The notes under the pieces: generated by a model | The model's database searches: none | The model's input: only the letters and a program-made list of their open reading frames with translations | Told to the model about the DNA's origin: nothing | Shown: positions 23,028 through 32,570 of the stretch, piece after piece | How the letters are laid out: every line of letters starts with the position of its first letter | Numbering within the stretch: position 1 is the first letter of the stretch | Origin: Haplomitrium mnioides | Lineage: Eukaryota > Marchantiophyta > Haplomitriopsida > Calobryales | Length of the DNA stretch: 33,290 bases | Direction of reading: 5' to 3' | Assembly: GCA_049999725.1 (NCBI GenBank) | Contig: JBNGIS010008926.1 | Location: 1 to 33,290 of the forward strand | Program-made: the position numbers and the translations under genes

Positions 23028-23287
23028 CCACCCCAAAGTCTATGCATGCATAGGAATCCAAGCTCAACATGTGAATAGTCCACCCCAAAGTCTAGGCGCG
23101 CTTAGAAATCTAAGCTCAACAAGTGAACACTCCACCCCAAAGTCTTTGCACGTATAGGAATCCGAACTCACCAACTGAACACTCCACCCGAAAGTCTAGG
23201 CGCGCCTAGGAATCCGAATTCACCATGTGAACACTCCACCCCAAAGTCTATGCACGCATAGGAATCCGAACTCACCAGCTCAACATT
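23028..23287. repeat. 52-bp tandem repeat with palindromic core, five copies
   Basis: Units start at 23028, 23080, 23132, 23184 and 23236, exactly 52 bp apart. Each has CCACCCCAAAGTCTA, then a palindromic TGCRYGCA-type core, then TAGGAATCC. Cores are TATGCATGCATA, TAGGCGCGCTTA, TTTGCACGTATA, TAGGCGCGCCTA and TATGCACGCATA. One isolated related core, TCTATGTGCGCATAGG, lies at about 23371-23386. The array sits 3' of the DUF7869-like gene. Confidence 0.93.
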
Positions 23288-23867
23288 CCACAACAAAGAC
23301 TGATAAGAAGCTAGGTTTTATGTTCCGTAGAAGAGTTTTTGTACGTTGTACGTTTTGCTTGCAAATCAAAGTCTATGTGCGCATAGGGTTCACACTTCTA
23401 CAACCAAGGATACAGACTGTAAACATTCCATTTTTGCAACAAACTCTACGTGTGCAAAAGATTTTGATTTCTAATTTGGAATCTAATAGTAAAAATGGGT
23501 ACAAAGCTCTTCTTTTGAGTCAAACAACGTTAAAGATTTAAATTTTTTCAACAAAGTCTTAAAAAAAAAACAATTTAGTCAATTTGGGCAGATGCTTCAA
23601 CGAGATAATAACCTTAAAAGTTGAAGCAAAATACTTATATTTTGGATATGAAAATATTTCTACGAAACAAATAAAAATATTAACTATGAATTAAAGTTCA
23701 TTTACAGAGAACAACATTCAACTTGGAATGATTTACGGTCACAAGTTCAAGTTTGCCAAAAATCCAACAAGTTACTAAAAACGATTTTCAAATACTTTTG
23801 GAAATGATCCTCTTAAATTATACTAGATTTGCAAATACAAAATATAGAACAAAATTCTTGAAGGACT
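23288..23867. other. no gene seen
   Basis: AT-rich spacer between the 52-bp array and the 3' end of the DUF7869-like pseudogene, with one isolated palindrome core near 23371. Confidence 0.5.
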
Positions 23868-25882
23868 TTAGTCGCTAGTCTCAATTTCGTCGGATTCAGC
23901 TTCAAAAGATTCATCAAGGTTTGCTTGATCTATCTTAGTGTTAATGACACTAATTGAATCTCTTTGAAAACTTTCAGGATTGAGGGCTTTTTGTCTTTCA
24001 TACTCAAATATATTTGCTTTAATCATAGCTAGAGTGGTTTTTCTCAATTGGTTTTTCTGGGTGAGTAGAAAATCAAATGACAGAATCATGATTTGTGTCA
24101 AATCAAGTATATCAATATGTAACTTGGATTTGCATTTCCTTTTTGTTGTTGCTATTTTTCTAGGAAGTATTGACTAGAAAATGCATCTTCAGCCAAACAA
24201 GCAAACCATTGAACTTGTACTCGTTTCAGGTTTGGCGGATCTTCCTCATCAAAGGACAAAACTTTGAGAACTTTGGCAACCCAAAAGGGTCTGCTCTTTT
24301 GGATCTAGAGACGCAACAACACAAATAAACATTCTAGCTTTCAAATCATGTAGATTGCCAAATTTATACCTGTATCGAGTATTGTGCAAAAGAGTCCCTT
24401 CTCACGGCCTAAGTGCTCCATCATAGATTGCTCAACGTGTAGAAAGTATTTGTTGTACTGAAGTATCTTCTTCTATTTGTGGAGCTTGAAGTTGAGAATC
24501 TAGACAAACATTTTGAAAATCATTACAAGTGTTTGACTATTGTGAAGGTGGAAAGGTAAATTGTGCTTCGAGTCATCGTCTTTTTTTTTCAAGGATGTAA
24601 GCTGCAATCTCTTGTTGGGCAAGAAAAAAGTCATTCCACCATTGAATATCAAAATCTCTAAAGAACTTGTAGCAATTTTCACTTATGTTGTCCCTTATTG
24701 AAATTGCCACTTTCTCGACATCCACTTCTCTTTCTTCCTTTTGAGATCATTTGATTTCAGAATATGCCTTGAGAGGAATCAACATTGAACTTAAAATTTC
24801 TTTGTCCACTTCAAGTAGGGACTTGAGTTGACAAATACCATCCGCAAGTAGCTAAAATTCACCTGTTGAGAACAGTTTGCTCTAAATCTTTGCTTTAATT
24901 GGAGCTTGAATTGTTGATTAAAAATAATATCATGTATCCTTTGAATCAGAGAAGGACTTTGCTGCAGAAACATTTTGAAATCCCAAGTTTCCAACAAAAG
25001 AGTCACATGAGGTTTAGGATTATAAGATAATTGAAGTGCCTCACTTAGACTAGTGATTGTGAAAACTTTGACATGTTTTAAACGTTTTGAAAATCGGCTG
25101 AACATTTGATCAATTTGATCATGAGTATGGCCAACCATGAGAAATCCCATCTTGATTTTTCGAAAAACATTCTTGGCAATAAGGAGACTAAGATATCCAA
25201 ACAAGATAGAATTCTTATTCTCTTGTGGCATATTGTCCAGCTGAAGATACAAAGTTGGAGGGAGCGAGCCTTCAAAGTCATATAATATTTTGTTGAGAAC
25301 AGTAACTGTCAAATTGAAATCGCTTCTCAAGTTTCCGTACGTTAAGAAGACCCTCGAAGAGAGAGCATGATTGAATATTAAGGCACCAACAACATGCACG
25401 CCCACCAAACAATCCTTATCAATATTTTTTGGTGGTGATGGCTAGTGTGGAATAGCAGTTTTCTTCTGATCCATTCCATCAATGACAATTCCCAAGTATT
25501 TTTGACCATCGGCATAACATTTTCTTCGATGGTTTGCAAGTTTTGATCTTTCTTTTATTTGTTGGTCACCATGAAGAAACAATTGGCAATTATATTTGAC
25601 TTCATCAATCAAAAACAAGAAGGACATAAAACTAGTTCAGTAAAACATATGTCGATACTTGTAACTTCAAAACACAACCTTAGGTGTAAATAATATTGAA
25701 GGCATCTTAAACAAATGTTCGAATTTATTGAAACGAAACACTGTGTAAAAGATTAAAAAAAAAAAACTTTACGCAATTTGAAAAAAGGAAAATCTATTAA
25801 GAAAAGAAAAAAAACAAGATTTGCAAAAAAAAGGTTACAAGATCATATCCTCTGAGCCGTTAGGATGATTGGAGGCAAAAAT

Positions 25883-26125
25883 AAATCGTATGCGCACATA
25901 GGACCAATACAACAACACCAATATCATGGCTTGTTATGAATGTTGTCGCGACTGGTTTTAAAAGAATGAAGAACACATCCTATGCGCGCATAGGATTTGC
26001 GAACAATAAAAACAATTTTTTGCAAGGCTAAGGTCACAACATTAATCAAATTCATTTTGTGGCTTTACTCGACTACAGAAAAGGTGAAAATTGAAATATA
26101 AAACAGCAAAGTCTATGCAAGCAAA
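25883..26125. repeat. three isolated palindrome cores inside a probable intron
   Basis: Related cores lie near 25888 (TATGCGCACATAGG), at 25977-25996 (a perfect 20-bp palindrome, ATCCTATGCGCGCATAGGAT) and near 26110-26125 (TCTATGCAAGCAAAGACT). They are not in tandem but share the core of the arrays. They lie between the two halves of the DUF7869-like coding region, where no coding homology is visible. Confidence 0.8.
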
Positions 26126-27644
26126 GACTCTCTCCATCTTCTTTGCAAAAGAACTTAAAAAAATTTCTTTTAACTGTAAGTTGAGAAAACATAACATCTC
26201 TAGAACTAAGCTTCGAGTCTAGAAAAAAAATAATGGATTAGCCAAATGTGTCAAAAGAGAAGAAAGTTTGTTACCTTTGTCGGACTCCAAGACAGATTTT
26301 TCTCGCAAAGATTTTATTTCTTCGCATGTTTTACAAGTAGCAATTCTATTGCGTTTTGGAATTTTGACATTATGAAAATGAGTTCTCCAATGTTTTGTAA
26401 AACCCGAGAAATTGAGAATGCAATGGGGATCTTTCTCTTTCAAATAAGTTGTGTAGTAGTCATAAACTTCTCATTTTGTAAAATTATCCGGCAAGTTGTA
26501 CACTTTGTGAGTGGGATAACTCTCGCAATGTCATTGGAAAAAATTGTCCATCCACTCACGAACAAAAACTCTTTTAGCAGATAGTTCTCTTTTTCCAAAA
26601 ATGCCTCTAAGATGTGCATTTTTGAGATCTTGAATCCTTTGGATTTTATTATTCCCTACTGCTAATATTAATTTGAAGCCTCTTCTATAGACAAAGGTAC
26701 CACCAGGTGGTGTAAACCGATTTTTGACATCGAAATCTTTTCTTGGTATTCCTCACTGCAGTGTAATATCATGATTCTTCATGCTTTGTCGAAAGTACGT
26801 TTCTCTCACAGTTTTTAAAAAATTTGTCTTGCACAACGACAAGCAATTATTTCAACAACAAGAAATTCTCTTCAATCTAGAAATAGACATTGGATCATGC
26901 TTTTTCTTCACAAAGCTCTCGTCATGATCAACTTTCCGCAAAGAATTTTTGCGTAAGGTGTTTACCCGTTTGGGTTTTGGCCCAAATAAGGAATTCTTAT
27001 GTTGGGCTGAACGATTCGGTCTGTAAGCAAATCCAGTAATAGGAGATAATTCATCTTGAAGATCTTGGTCGTCATTATGAACACTGTTTGTTCCTTGATA
27101 AAATATTTTCGAGATACGAGTTTCTTCTTGGGGATTGGGAGAACTACACCATTCTGAAACCGAATCTTGATCAATATCTCTATTAGAAAAAAAATGTTTT
27201 CTAGTAATAAAATTGGTGCCTTTGGTGATTACTCCAAAGAAATATTGATTGATTGAGACTCTTTGCCATAATTGTTTTCCAAACTATTGTCTGAAGACTC
27301 CTCCAAAAGAATTCAATTTGTTTCAAATGTCCCAATCTCTCTGTAAGGTGCAACTTGAAAAGAAATCACTCGTTGTTTGAGTGGTGCTATCGGGGAGAGT
27401 GGCTCATCTCCAAAATTAAAACTGTCCAGAGATTGTATGTTGTTTGTGTTTAGAACAGACATACTGTGATCATGAATATCGATGTCTCTCTTAGATGTAG
27501 ACAAAGAAAGCTCTACAATCGCCTGAAATCTCTTTGTTGAGTCTTTTTTTTTTTAGAAATTTTGGAATACTCAGAAAAAATATTCAACTTCGCCGCTTAA
27601 TGGGTAACAAAGATCTTTTGCTAGATGAAGATTGTTTCTTTAGA

Positions 27645-27800
27645 TCTCTGTGAGCACTAAGTTCCTTCTTTGATCCTTTGCGCGCAAAATATTGAGTCCT
27701 TAATCCTATGCGTGCATTGGATTCACTCATTGACCCTATGCACGCATAGGGTTGAGTCCCTGATCCTATGCGTGCATGGAGTTCACCTTCTCGATCTTTC
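27645..27800. repeat. 30-bp repeat in coding sequence of the DUF7869-like gene
   Basis: Roughly five units of 30 bp. On the minus strand they encode a ten-residue repeat (HARIGSGTQP, YACIGSMSES, NARIGLRTQY, FARKGSKKEL). Cores are TATGCGTGCAT, TATGCACGCATA and TTGCGCGCAA. The same palindrome family as in the introns is thus inserted in or adapted to coding sequence, with a length divisible by three. Confidence 0.85.
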
Positions 27801-28180
27801 TTGGGGGAGCTATCTAATTCAACAGAAGTCATCTTTTTCCCCAATATGCTTGCCATCACACTTTAAGCTTTTGTAACTCCATCGCTCAACTCCTAAAAAT
27901 TGACATTTGATTGAATCTCAAACTGCCTGTCAATAGTAACACTCTTATGTGAAGATGAATCTTGAAATTCCAATCTCTTCTTGCCTTTAAGAAGTCCAGC
28001 CATTGAAAAGTCTCACAAAAACTAAATTATTTCAAAGAATTATTTTAACAAATATTATGAAACTCTTACAGAACTCTCAAAAGATGCAGTTTTGTCATTT
28101 TTTTTGTACAACGACAAAATAAGAACTTTTTAGGAAGAAAATGTAAAAAAAGAAATTGGAAAGATGAAAACGGGCAATGC

Positions 28181-28188
28181 TTTATATA
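28181..28188 (-). promoter_or_regulatory. TATA box of the DUF7869-like gene
   Basis: TATATAAA on the minus strand, about 178 bp before the ATG at 28003. Confidence 0.55.
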
Positions 28189-28277
28189 CTAACTTTTTTT
28201 TTGCACCAAGCGAACCTACGTGTCAAGAGCTCCGGGAATAAAATTTTGGCGGGAAAAAGCGTTTTTTGAAATTTAGC

Positions 28278-28284
28278 TATAAAA
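28278..28284 (+). promoter_or_regulatory. TATA box of the ParB-like gene
   Basis: CTATAAAAGG context, a strong match to the plant TATA consensus, 180 bp before the ATG at 28465. Confidence 0.65.
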
Positions 28285-28879
28285 GGAGTGCCGCTGGAAA
28301 GTTTCTTTCCATTGTCGCAAGTTTAGTTTTTGGTTTTCGTTTTCTGATTATTGCTTTTTTTTTCATTTACTCAGTTTTCTTTCATTTCCAGCTCTTAGTG
28401 ATTCCCAAACTTTTATTCATTACAATTTTCACCTCCAAAAACATCTTTTTTTTCTATCTTGACAATGGCCTCTCAAGGAATTGTTTCCGGCCCTACCAAA
28501 CCGAAGCCTTATAGGTATTTGGATGTTATCAAGGCTCTAGAGCTTGCAAGATTGAAGTGGAAATGGCTCATCAACTACTGTTCGTTGAGAGACCCGGATC
28601 ACCATCTCTACCTTTTTGTAGGTGAATGTGAAAAATTCAATTTGGGTCTAGTGGTCCAAATTACAATGATCCGAGAAGGAAAGAAAGCCAACATCGGGCT
28701 GCTTGTGCAGGCCCAAGACTCAATAACGCTTTATTCTACAAATCGCAAGCGATTTGATTTTTCAGAGTACAAGGAGAGAGATTTATTTATTGCAAATCTT
28801 CAGGCGTCAAGGGAAGATGGAAAGGTGAGTTCCAAAATCTATGCTCTTATTTCTTTTTCCTTAGTTGTAACTCTTAGGA

Positions 28880-29197
28880 TGTTCATGTGAGCATGGACTT
28901 TGAAGTCCATGCGCACTTGGACTTCAAAGTCCATCCATGCATGGACTTTAGAGTCCATGTGCGCATGGACTTAAGGTCCACGCGCGTAGGAACTTCAAAG
29001 TCCGTGCACGCTTGGACTTCAAAGTCCAGGCATGCATGGATCTCAGAGTTCATACGCGCATGGACTTCAAGGTCCATGCACGCATGGACTTCACAGTCCA
29101 CGCTTGCTTGGACTCCCAAATCCAATCGCGCTTGAACATCAGAGTCCTTGCATGCATGGACTTCAATGTCCATGCGCGCATGAACTTTTTTGTTCAC
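28880..29197. repeat. 24-bp palindromic tandem array in intron 1, about 12 copies
   Basis: The period is 24 bp over about 12 units. Each unit holds two nested dyads: GGACTTYRAAGTCC (14 bp) and ATGCGCGCAT-type (10 bp). Because 24 is eight codons and the unit is self-complementary, both strands are open and encode nearly the same octapeptide (plus: VHARMDFK-like; minus: VHARMDFE-like). It lies wholly inside intron 1 of the ParB-like gene. Confidence 0.95.
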
Positions 29198-30852
29198 TTC
29201 AAGCTTGTATTTTCTTAAAGTTCTTGCTTTTCTGCATGTAAGTCCAACATTTTCACTAATGCCAAATTTTTTTCTTTCTTTATTTTCAGTTCACTCAGTA
29301 TTTGGCGGATTTTGTTGATGTGTACAATGATGCAAAGCAGATCGAGCGGGACTTCATCAAGCTCGCCATACAAATTAAGATTCTAAAGCCCAAGCAAGGT
29401 GTCAATATTCAACAGCTTGTGCCACATCAGAGTGCGGCAATATTCTTGACTCATGCTACAGAGACTTCTTCCCAGAAGAAGAGAAAGGAGCCGGACCCAA
29501 GTGAAGCTCGGAAGAAAAAAAAACCGGCATCGAAAAAGAAAAAACTCGCACCAGTACATGTTGTTGAGGAGGAGCCAGCCCCCTTAGAATCTAAAGCAAA
29601 ATCAACTTTGTCTGCCCCCTCGTCTCCATCAGTAAGCAACTTGGGGCAGGACTGAGAGCAAGAGCTGGTGCTAGTTCAAGCTCCAACGTCGAGAGCAAAG
29701 AGGCAATCCCACAAGGGATACATTGCGTACATTTCAAGAAAGAGAGCAGGTGGATCTTCAGACAACTAGTAGGAGGACAAAAACAAGATTAGGGAGTTTG
29801 CAATCCAACGTTGTAGAGTCTGTGAAGAGACCATTACAATCAAGCTAGAAAACTTAAATCTGCCCAAGCCTAGAATGAATAACTGGGGTCCATTCCAAAT
29901 TTGAAGACTAAACGAGGATTTTGTAGAGATTCTTGCGCAAAGAATGCTCACAAATAAGTACGCACATTCTTTCTTCATCATGGTTGTAGACCCAAAGTGT
30001 GGTCTCAAAGACAAGTCAGAGTTCAGCATCAAGAACCCTAACAAGTATTGTTACGAGATTGCAAGAGGCAATCACAATGTTGCAGCAAAGCAACTACTTA
30101 TTACAAAATATGAGGCAAAGAATCCTGCTCTGTCTCTCTGTAACTGTTATGTGTACGTGGGTCTGACACCAACAGAGGCTCACATTTATGCAACCAATGA
30201 CAATTATGACCAGAGGTACAAGCTTGAGATGACCTCTATTCAAAAGGTCGAGTATTGGCATCAATGATTTGTAGAGAGTGGGATGGTTTCATCCTAGAAA
30301 TTGAAAAGGGAGCTAGTGCTGGAATTGCTCGAGATAAAACCAAATTCTACACTTGAGAAGACTGTGACTTCTCAGGACAACTGGTTCCAGCTAACATTCA
30401 GAAGTGGAGAGCTCTGGGATTTATAATAGAGCATTTTTTCAATGTGGGAGAAGAATATTGTGAAAGGCCAGAAGCCAAAGGCCAAAGGATCTTTCAGGAT
30501 GGAGGATATGAAGTGGACGCCTTGGAGGTCTCTTCAGGGTCTTCCAGATGAAGTCAAGATTTCAGTTTTAAAGCGGATGGAAGTGGGAGAGCTTTCAATG
30601 GACGAGATGTCTTGGGAGGCGAAGAGACACAAAGTTTTGGTTGTAATAGTAAAGAGTTTTTGTTTGGAGGTTTATTGCAGTTCATGAGAAGAGGCAAGAG
30701 AGGAGTACCCTCTTCACATTAAAGAGTCAAAGATGGCCTCCTTTTATTCAAGCTTTGAGAAGCTTCTGGTAACTCCTTTCCTTGGAACTTTATTTAATTA
30801 TTTGTATTTGCATTGAATATTTTGTAAATTTTTGTTGTGTTTTAAGAACTTA

Positions 30853-31389
30853 TGGTCCATGTGCGCATGGACTTCAAAGTCCAAAACCAAATCAACTTTC
30901 AAGTCCATGCGCGCATGGACTTTGCTATTCAAGAGCATCTGCACTTCGAAGTCCATGTAAGCATGTACTTCGAAGTTCATACGCGCAAGGACATTGAAGT
31001 CCATGTCTGTATGGACTTCGAAGTCTAAATGCTCTTGAACTGCAAAGTCCATGCGCGCATGGACTTTGCTATTCAAGAGCATCTGCACNNNNNNNNNNNN
31101 NNNNNNNNNNNNNNNNNNNNNNNNNNNNNNNNNNNNNNNNNNNNNNNNNNNNNNNNNNNNNNNNNNNNNNNNNNNNNNNNNNNNNNNNTGTCTGCATAGA
31201 CTTCGAAGTCTAAGTGCTCTTGAACCGCAAAGTCCATGCACGCATGGACTTCAAAGTCTATGTTCACATGGACTTGAAAGTCAAAGCGTGTGTAGTTATC
31301 GAAGTCCATACGCGCTTGGATTTCAAAGTCCGTGCACGCATGGACTTCGATGTCCATGCACGTATGGACCCTAAAATGTTTTAGGGTCC
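30853..31389. repeat. 24-bp palindromic tandem array in intron 2, gap inside
   Basis: Same unit as in intron 1. It includes a perfect 22-bp palindrome at 30901-30922 and a perfect 28-bp palindrome at 31042-31069. A longer block of about 35 bp recurs 144 bp apart (six units). The array ends with an inverted repeat, GGACCCTAAAA-TG-TTTTAGGGTCC, at 31366-31389. The 100-N gap sits in the middle, as expected if the repeat broke the assembly. Confidence 0.95.
31089..31188. other. assembly gap (100 N) inside tandem array
   Basis: Exactly 100 N with the same repeat on both sides. The true array length is unknown and probably longer. Confidence 0.98.
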
Positions 31390-31740
31390 ATACCTTTAAA
31401 TGTTTTTATCACTCTCTAATGTTTTCATTTCGATTTTTGTGCAGAAGAAAAACATTTAAACGACAACTAACAAAGAAACAGACAGCATCTGCAAAAGGAA
31501 GGAAAAAATCTAGGGTCAAGGAAGCCCCTGAAGATCAAGACCAACCTCCCATGTTGGTGTCTTACCCTCATGCTTTTCTTCTCCACTGCCAAAAGGCTAG
31601 AGAGTGGAAAGCACGACACCAAAGTGGTGCTGCATCTCTCACAACAAAAGGAGAACAACCGCTATTTTGAACTAGGAACCGCTACTAAGTTCCTATTTCA
31701 CTTGGCAGTCGAAATTTTGTTTTTGAAGATATGGCATTCA

Positions 31741-32035
31741 AAAACATCAAATTTACAACTAAAATCTTCTTTTCAAGAAAATCATTTATTATAAACAAAA
31801 AATGCATATTTTACATTGAGATTATATTTCAAATATTTCTTTATAGAAAACAACTTGAAAAACAAACATTTTGGTTATTCGAATATTTTATAAAAACTTG
31901 ACACTATTGTGAGTAAACTAAATTCATGAAAAATAAAATAAAACATATATCTTTTGATGGAAAAAAACTACAGGAAAATGTAAATATCTAGTTGGGTAAA
32001 GACTTTGAACCTGACTTTGAGTATTGTAGCCAACA
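31741..32035. other. no gene seen
   Basis: AT-rich spacer after the recognisable 3' end of the ParB-like gene. The exact end of that gene is not fixed. Confidence 0.5.
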
Positions 32036-32340
32036 AAGTCTATGCAAGCATAGACTCCAAACCAGAACCATAAAACCTATGCACGCATATACTCCGAACA
32101 AGAATCCTAAATCCTCTACGTGCTTAGACTCTGAATAAGAATAATGAAGTTATGCACGCATGGACTTTGAACTAGAATCCTAGAGCCATTACACGCCAAG
32201 ATTCTAAACAAGAACCCTGCAGCCTATGCGCGCATAGACATTGAACAAGAACCCTTTGACCAATGGGTGTAGGGACTCTGAACAATAACCTTACAGCTTA
32301 AGCGGGCAGGGAATCCGAACAAGAACTACAAAGCCTTAAT
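32036..32340. repeat. ~37-bp degenerate palindromic tandem array, about 8 copies
   Basis: Cores start near 32041, 32078, 32117, 32151, 32189 and 32225, and further degraded units follow. The spacing is 34-39 bp. Typical unit: CCTATGCGCGCATAGAC followed by TCTGAACAAGAA. Cores degrade towards the right. The array lies between the ParB-like gene and the methyltransferase gene. Confidence 0.85.
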
Positions 32341-32570
32341 GTGCAAAGACACTAAACAATGTGCAAAGACTCCAAATCATTCTTAGATTAGTAATTGAGT
32401 TCAAACCATTCTTAGACTATCAATTGAGTCAACTTATTCTTAGGCGCAATAAACTAAATCGTGATGAAAAGACTTGAAATAGATTGAAAGAGCAACAAGA
32501 TGAAACTTTTGCAAAGAACGATTTGGAAAAAATAAATTTTATTATTGATGCAAAGTGTACAAAGAGGTCC
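32341..32570. other. no gene seen
   Basis: AT-rich 3' flank of the methyltransferase gene, with a duplicated AGACT-type word (GTGCAAAGAC twice, near 32340-32370) and two copies of TTCTTAGA near 32380-32420. Confidence 0.4.

Larger units (their letters stand above)
23868..28003 (-). pseudogene. DUF7869-like gene, candidate RNase H-fold nuclease/transposase (broken)
   Basis: ATG at 28003 (MAGLLKGKKRLEFQ). N-terminal part (about 27000-28003) is low complexity with a 10-residue repeat. Next come a Cys-rich motif (ISCC, stop, NNCLSLC, about 26830-26860) and the segment NKIQRIQDLKNAHLRGIFGKR (about 26600-26680). FTKHWRTHFHNVKIPKRNR and CKTCEEIKSL follow (26260-26400). After a probable intron (about 25640-26215) come YLGIVIDGMDQKKT (about 25450-25500), LYLQLDNMPQENKNS (25200-25250) and VGHTHDQIDQMFSRF (25085-25140). 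The three Asp-containing motifs in this order recall the family I know as DUF7869, and their spacing suggests an RNase H-like fold; catalytic activity is inference. The C-terminal part runs to 23868. It has many in-frame stops and some frameshifts. It is divergent from the ParB-like gene. Confidence 0.68.
28004..28464. promoter_or_regulatory. divergent promoter region between the DUF7869-like and ParB-like genes
   Basis: 461 bp between the two start codons. A TATA box faces each gene: TATATAAA on the minus strand (28188-28181) and TATAAAA on the plus strand (28278-28284). Each lies about 180 bp from its start codon. The arrangement resembles a shared bidirectional promoter. Transcription start sites are not determinable here. 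Confidence 0.65.
28465..31740 (+). pseudogene. ParB-like domain gene with two introns (broken by stops)
   Basis: Exon 1 28465-28824 (MASQGIVSGPTKPKPYRYLD; ATG in good context), donor AAG|GTGAGT. Intron 1 28825-29289, acceptor TTTTCAG. Exon 2 29290-30768, donor CTG|GTAACT. Intron 2 about 30769-31444, acceptor TTGTGCAG. Exon 3 runs from about 31445 to 31740. Exons 1 and 2 join in phase 0, and exon 2 keeps one frame throughout despite nine stops (29653, 29767, 29770, 29902, 30265, 30295, 30424, 30427, 30685). The ParB-like signature is EIARGNHNVAAKQLL (about 30056-30100), followed by YVYVGLTPTEAHIYATNDNYDQRY. The usual Arg of the GNHR motif is Asn. A lysine-rich, nuclear-localisation-type stretch lies at about 29480-29560. 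Exon 3 (KKQTASAKGRKKSR; FLLHCQKAREWKARHQ) needs a one-base frame change, so its acceptor or an indel is uncertain. ParB-like domains are found as nucleases or DNA-binding modules beside DNA methyltransferases. The exact role here is unknown. Confidence 0.7.

Noticed and set aside
28883-29197. Real protein-coding gene with octapeptide repeats on either strand
   Set aside because: It lies between a consensus donor and acceptor of the ParB-like gene, and the open frames follow automatically from a 24-bp palindromic unit without stops.
28880-29197. CRISPR array
   Set aside because: Units are adjacent without unique spacers, each unit is a palindrome, and the context is a eukaryotic intron.
29653-30687. 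Stop codons bypassed by RNA editing or readthrough
   Set aside because: U-to-C editing that restores such codons is known in organelles of some seed-free plants, but this is nuclear-type DNA with introns and many retroelements. Methyl-cytosine decay explains the pattern more simply.
31640-31670. Similarity between the copia-3 end (22374-22410) and the ParB-like gene exon 3
   Set aside because: A short shared CCGCTAYTTTGAAC-like run exists, but the proteins are in different frames and unrelated; it is probably chance.
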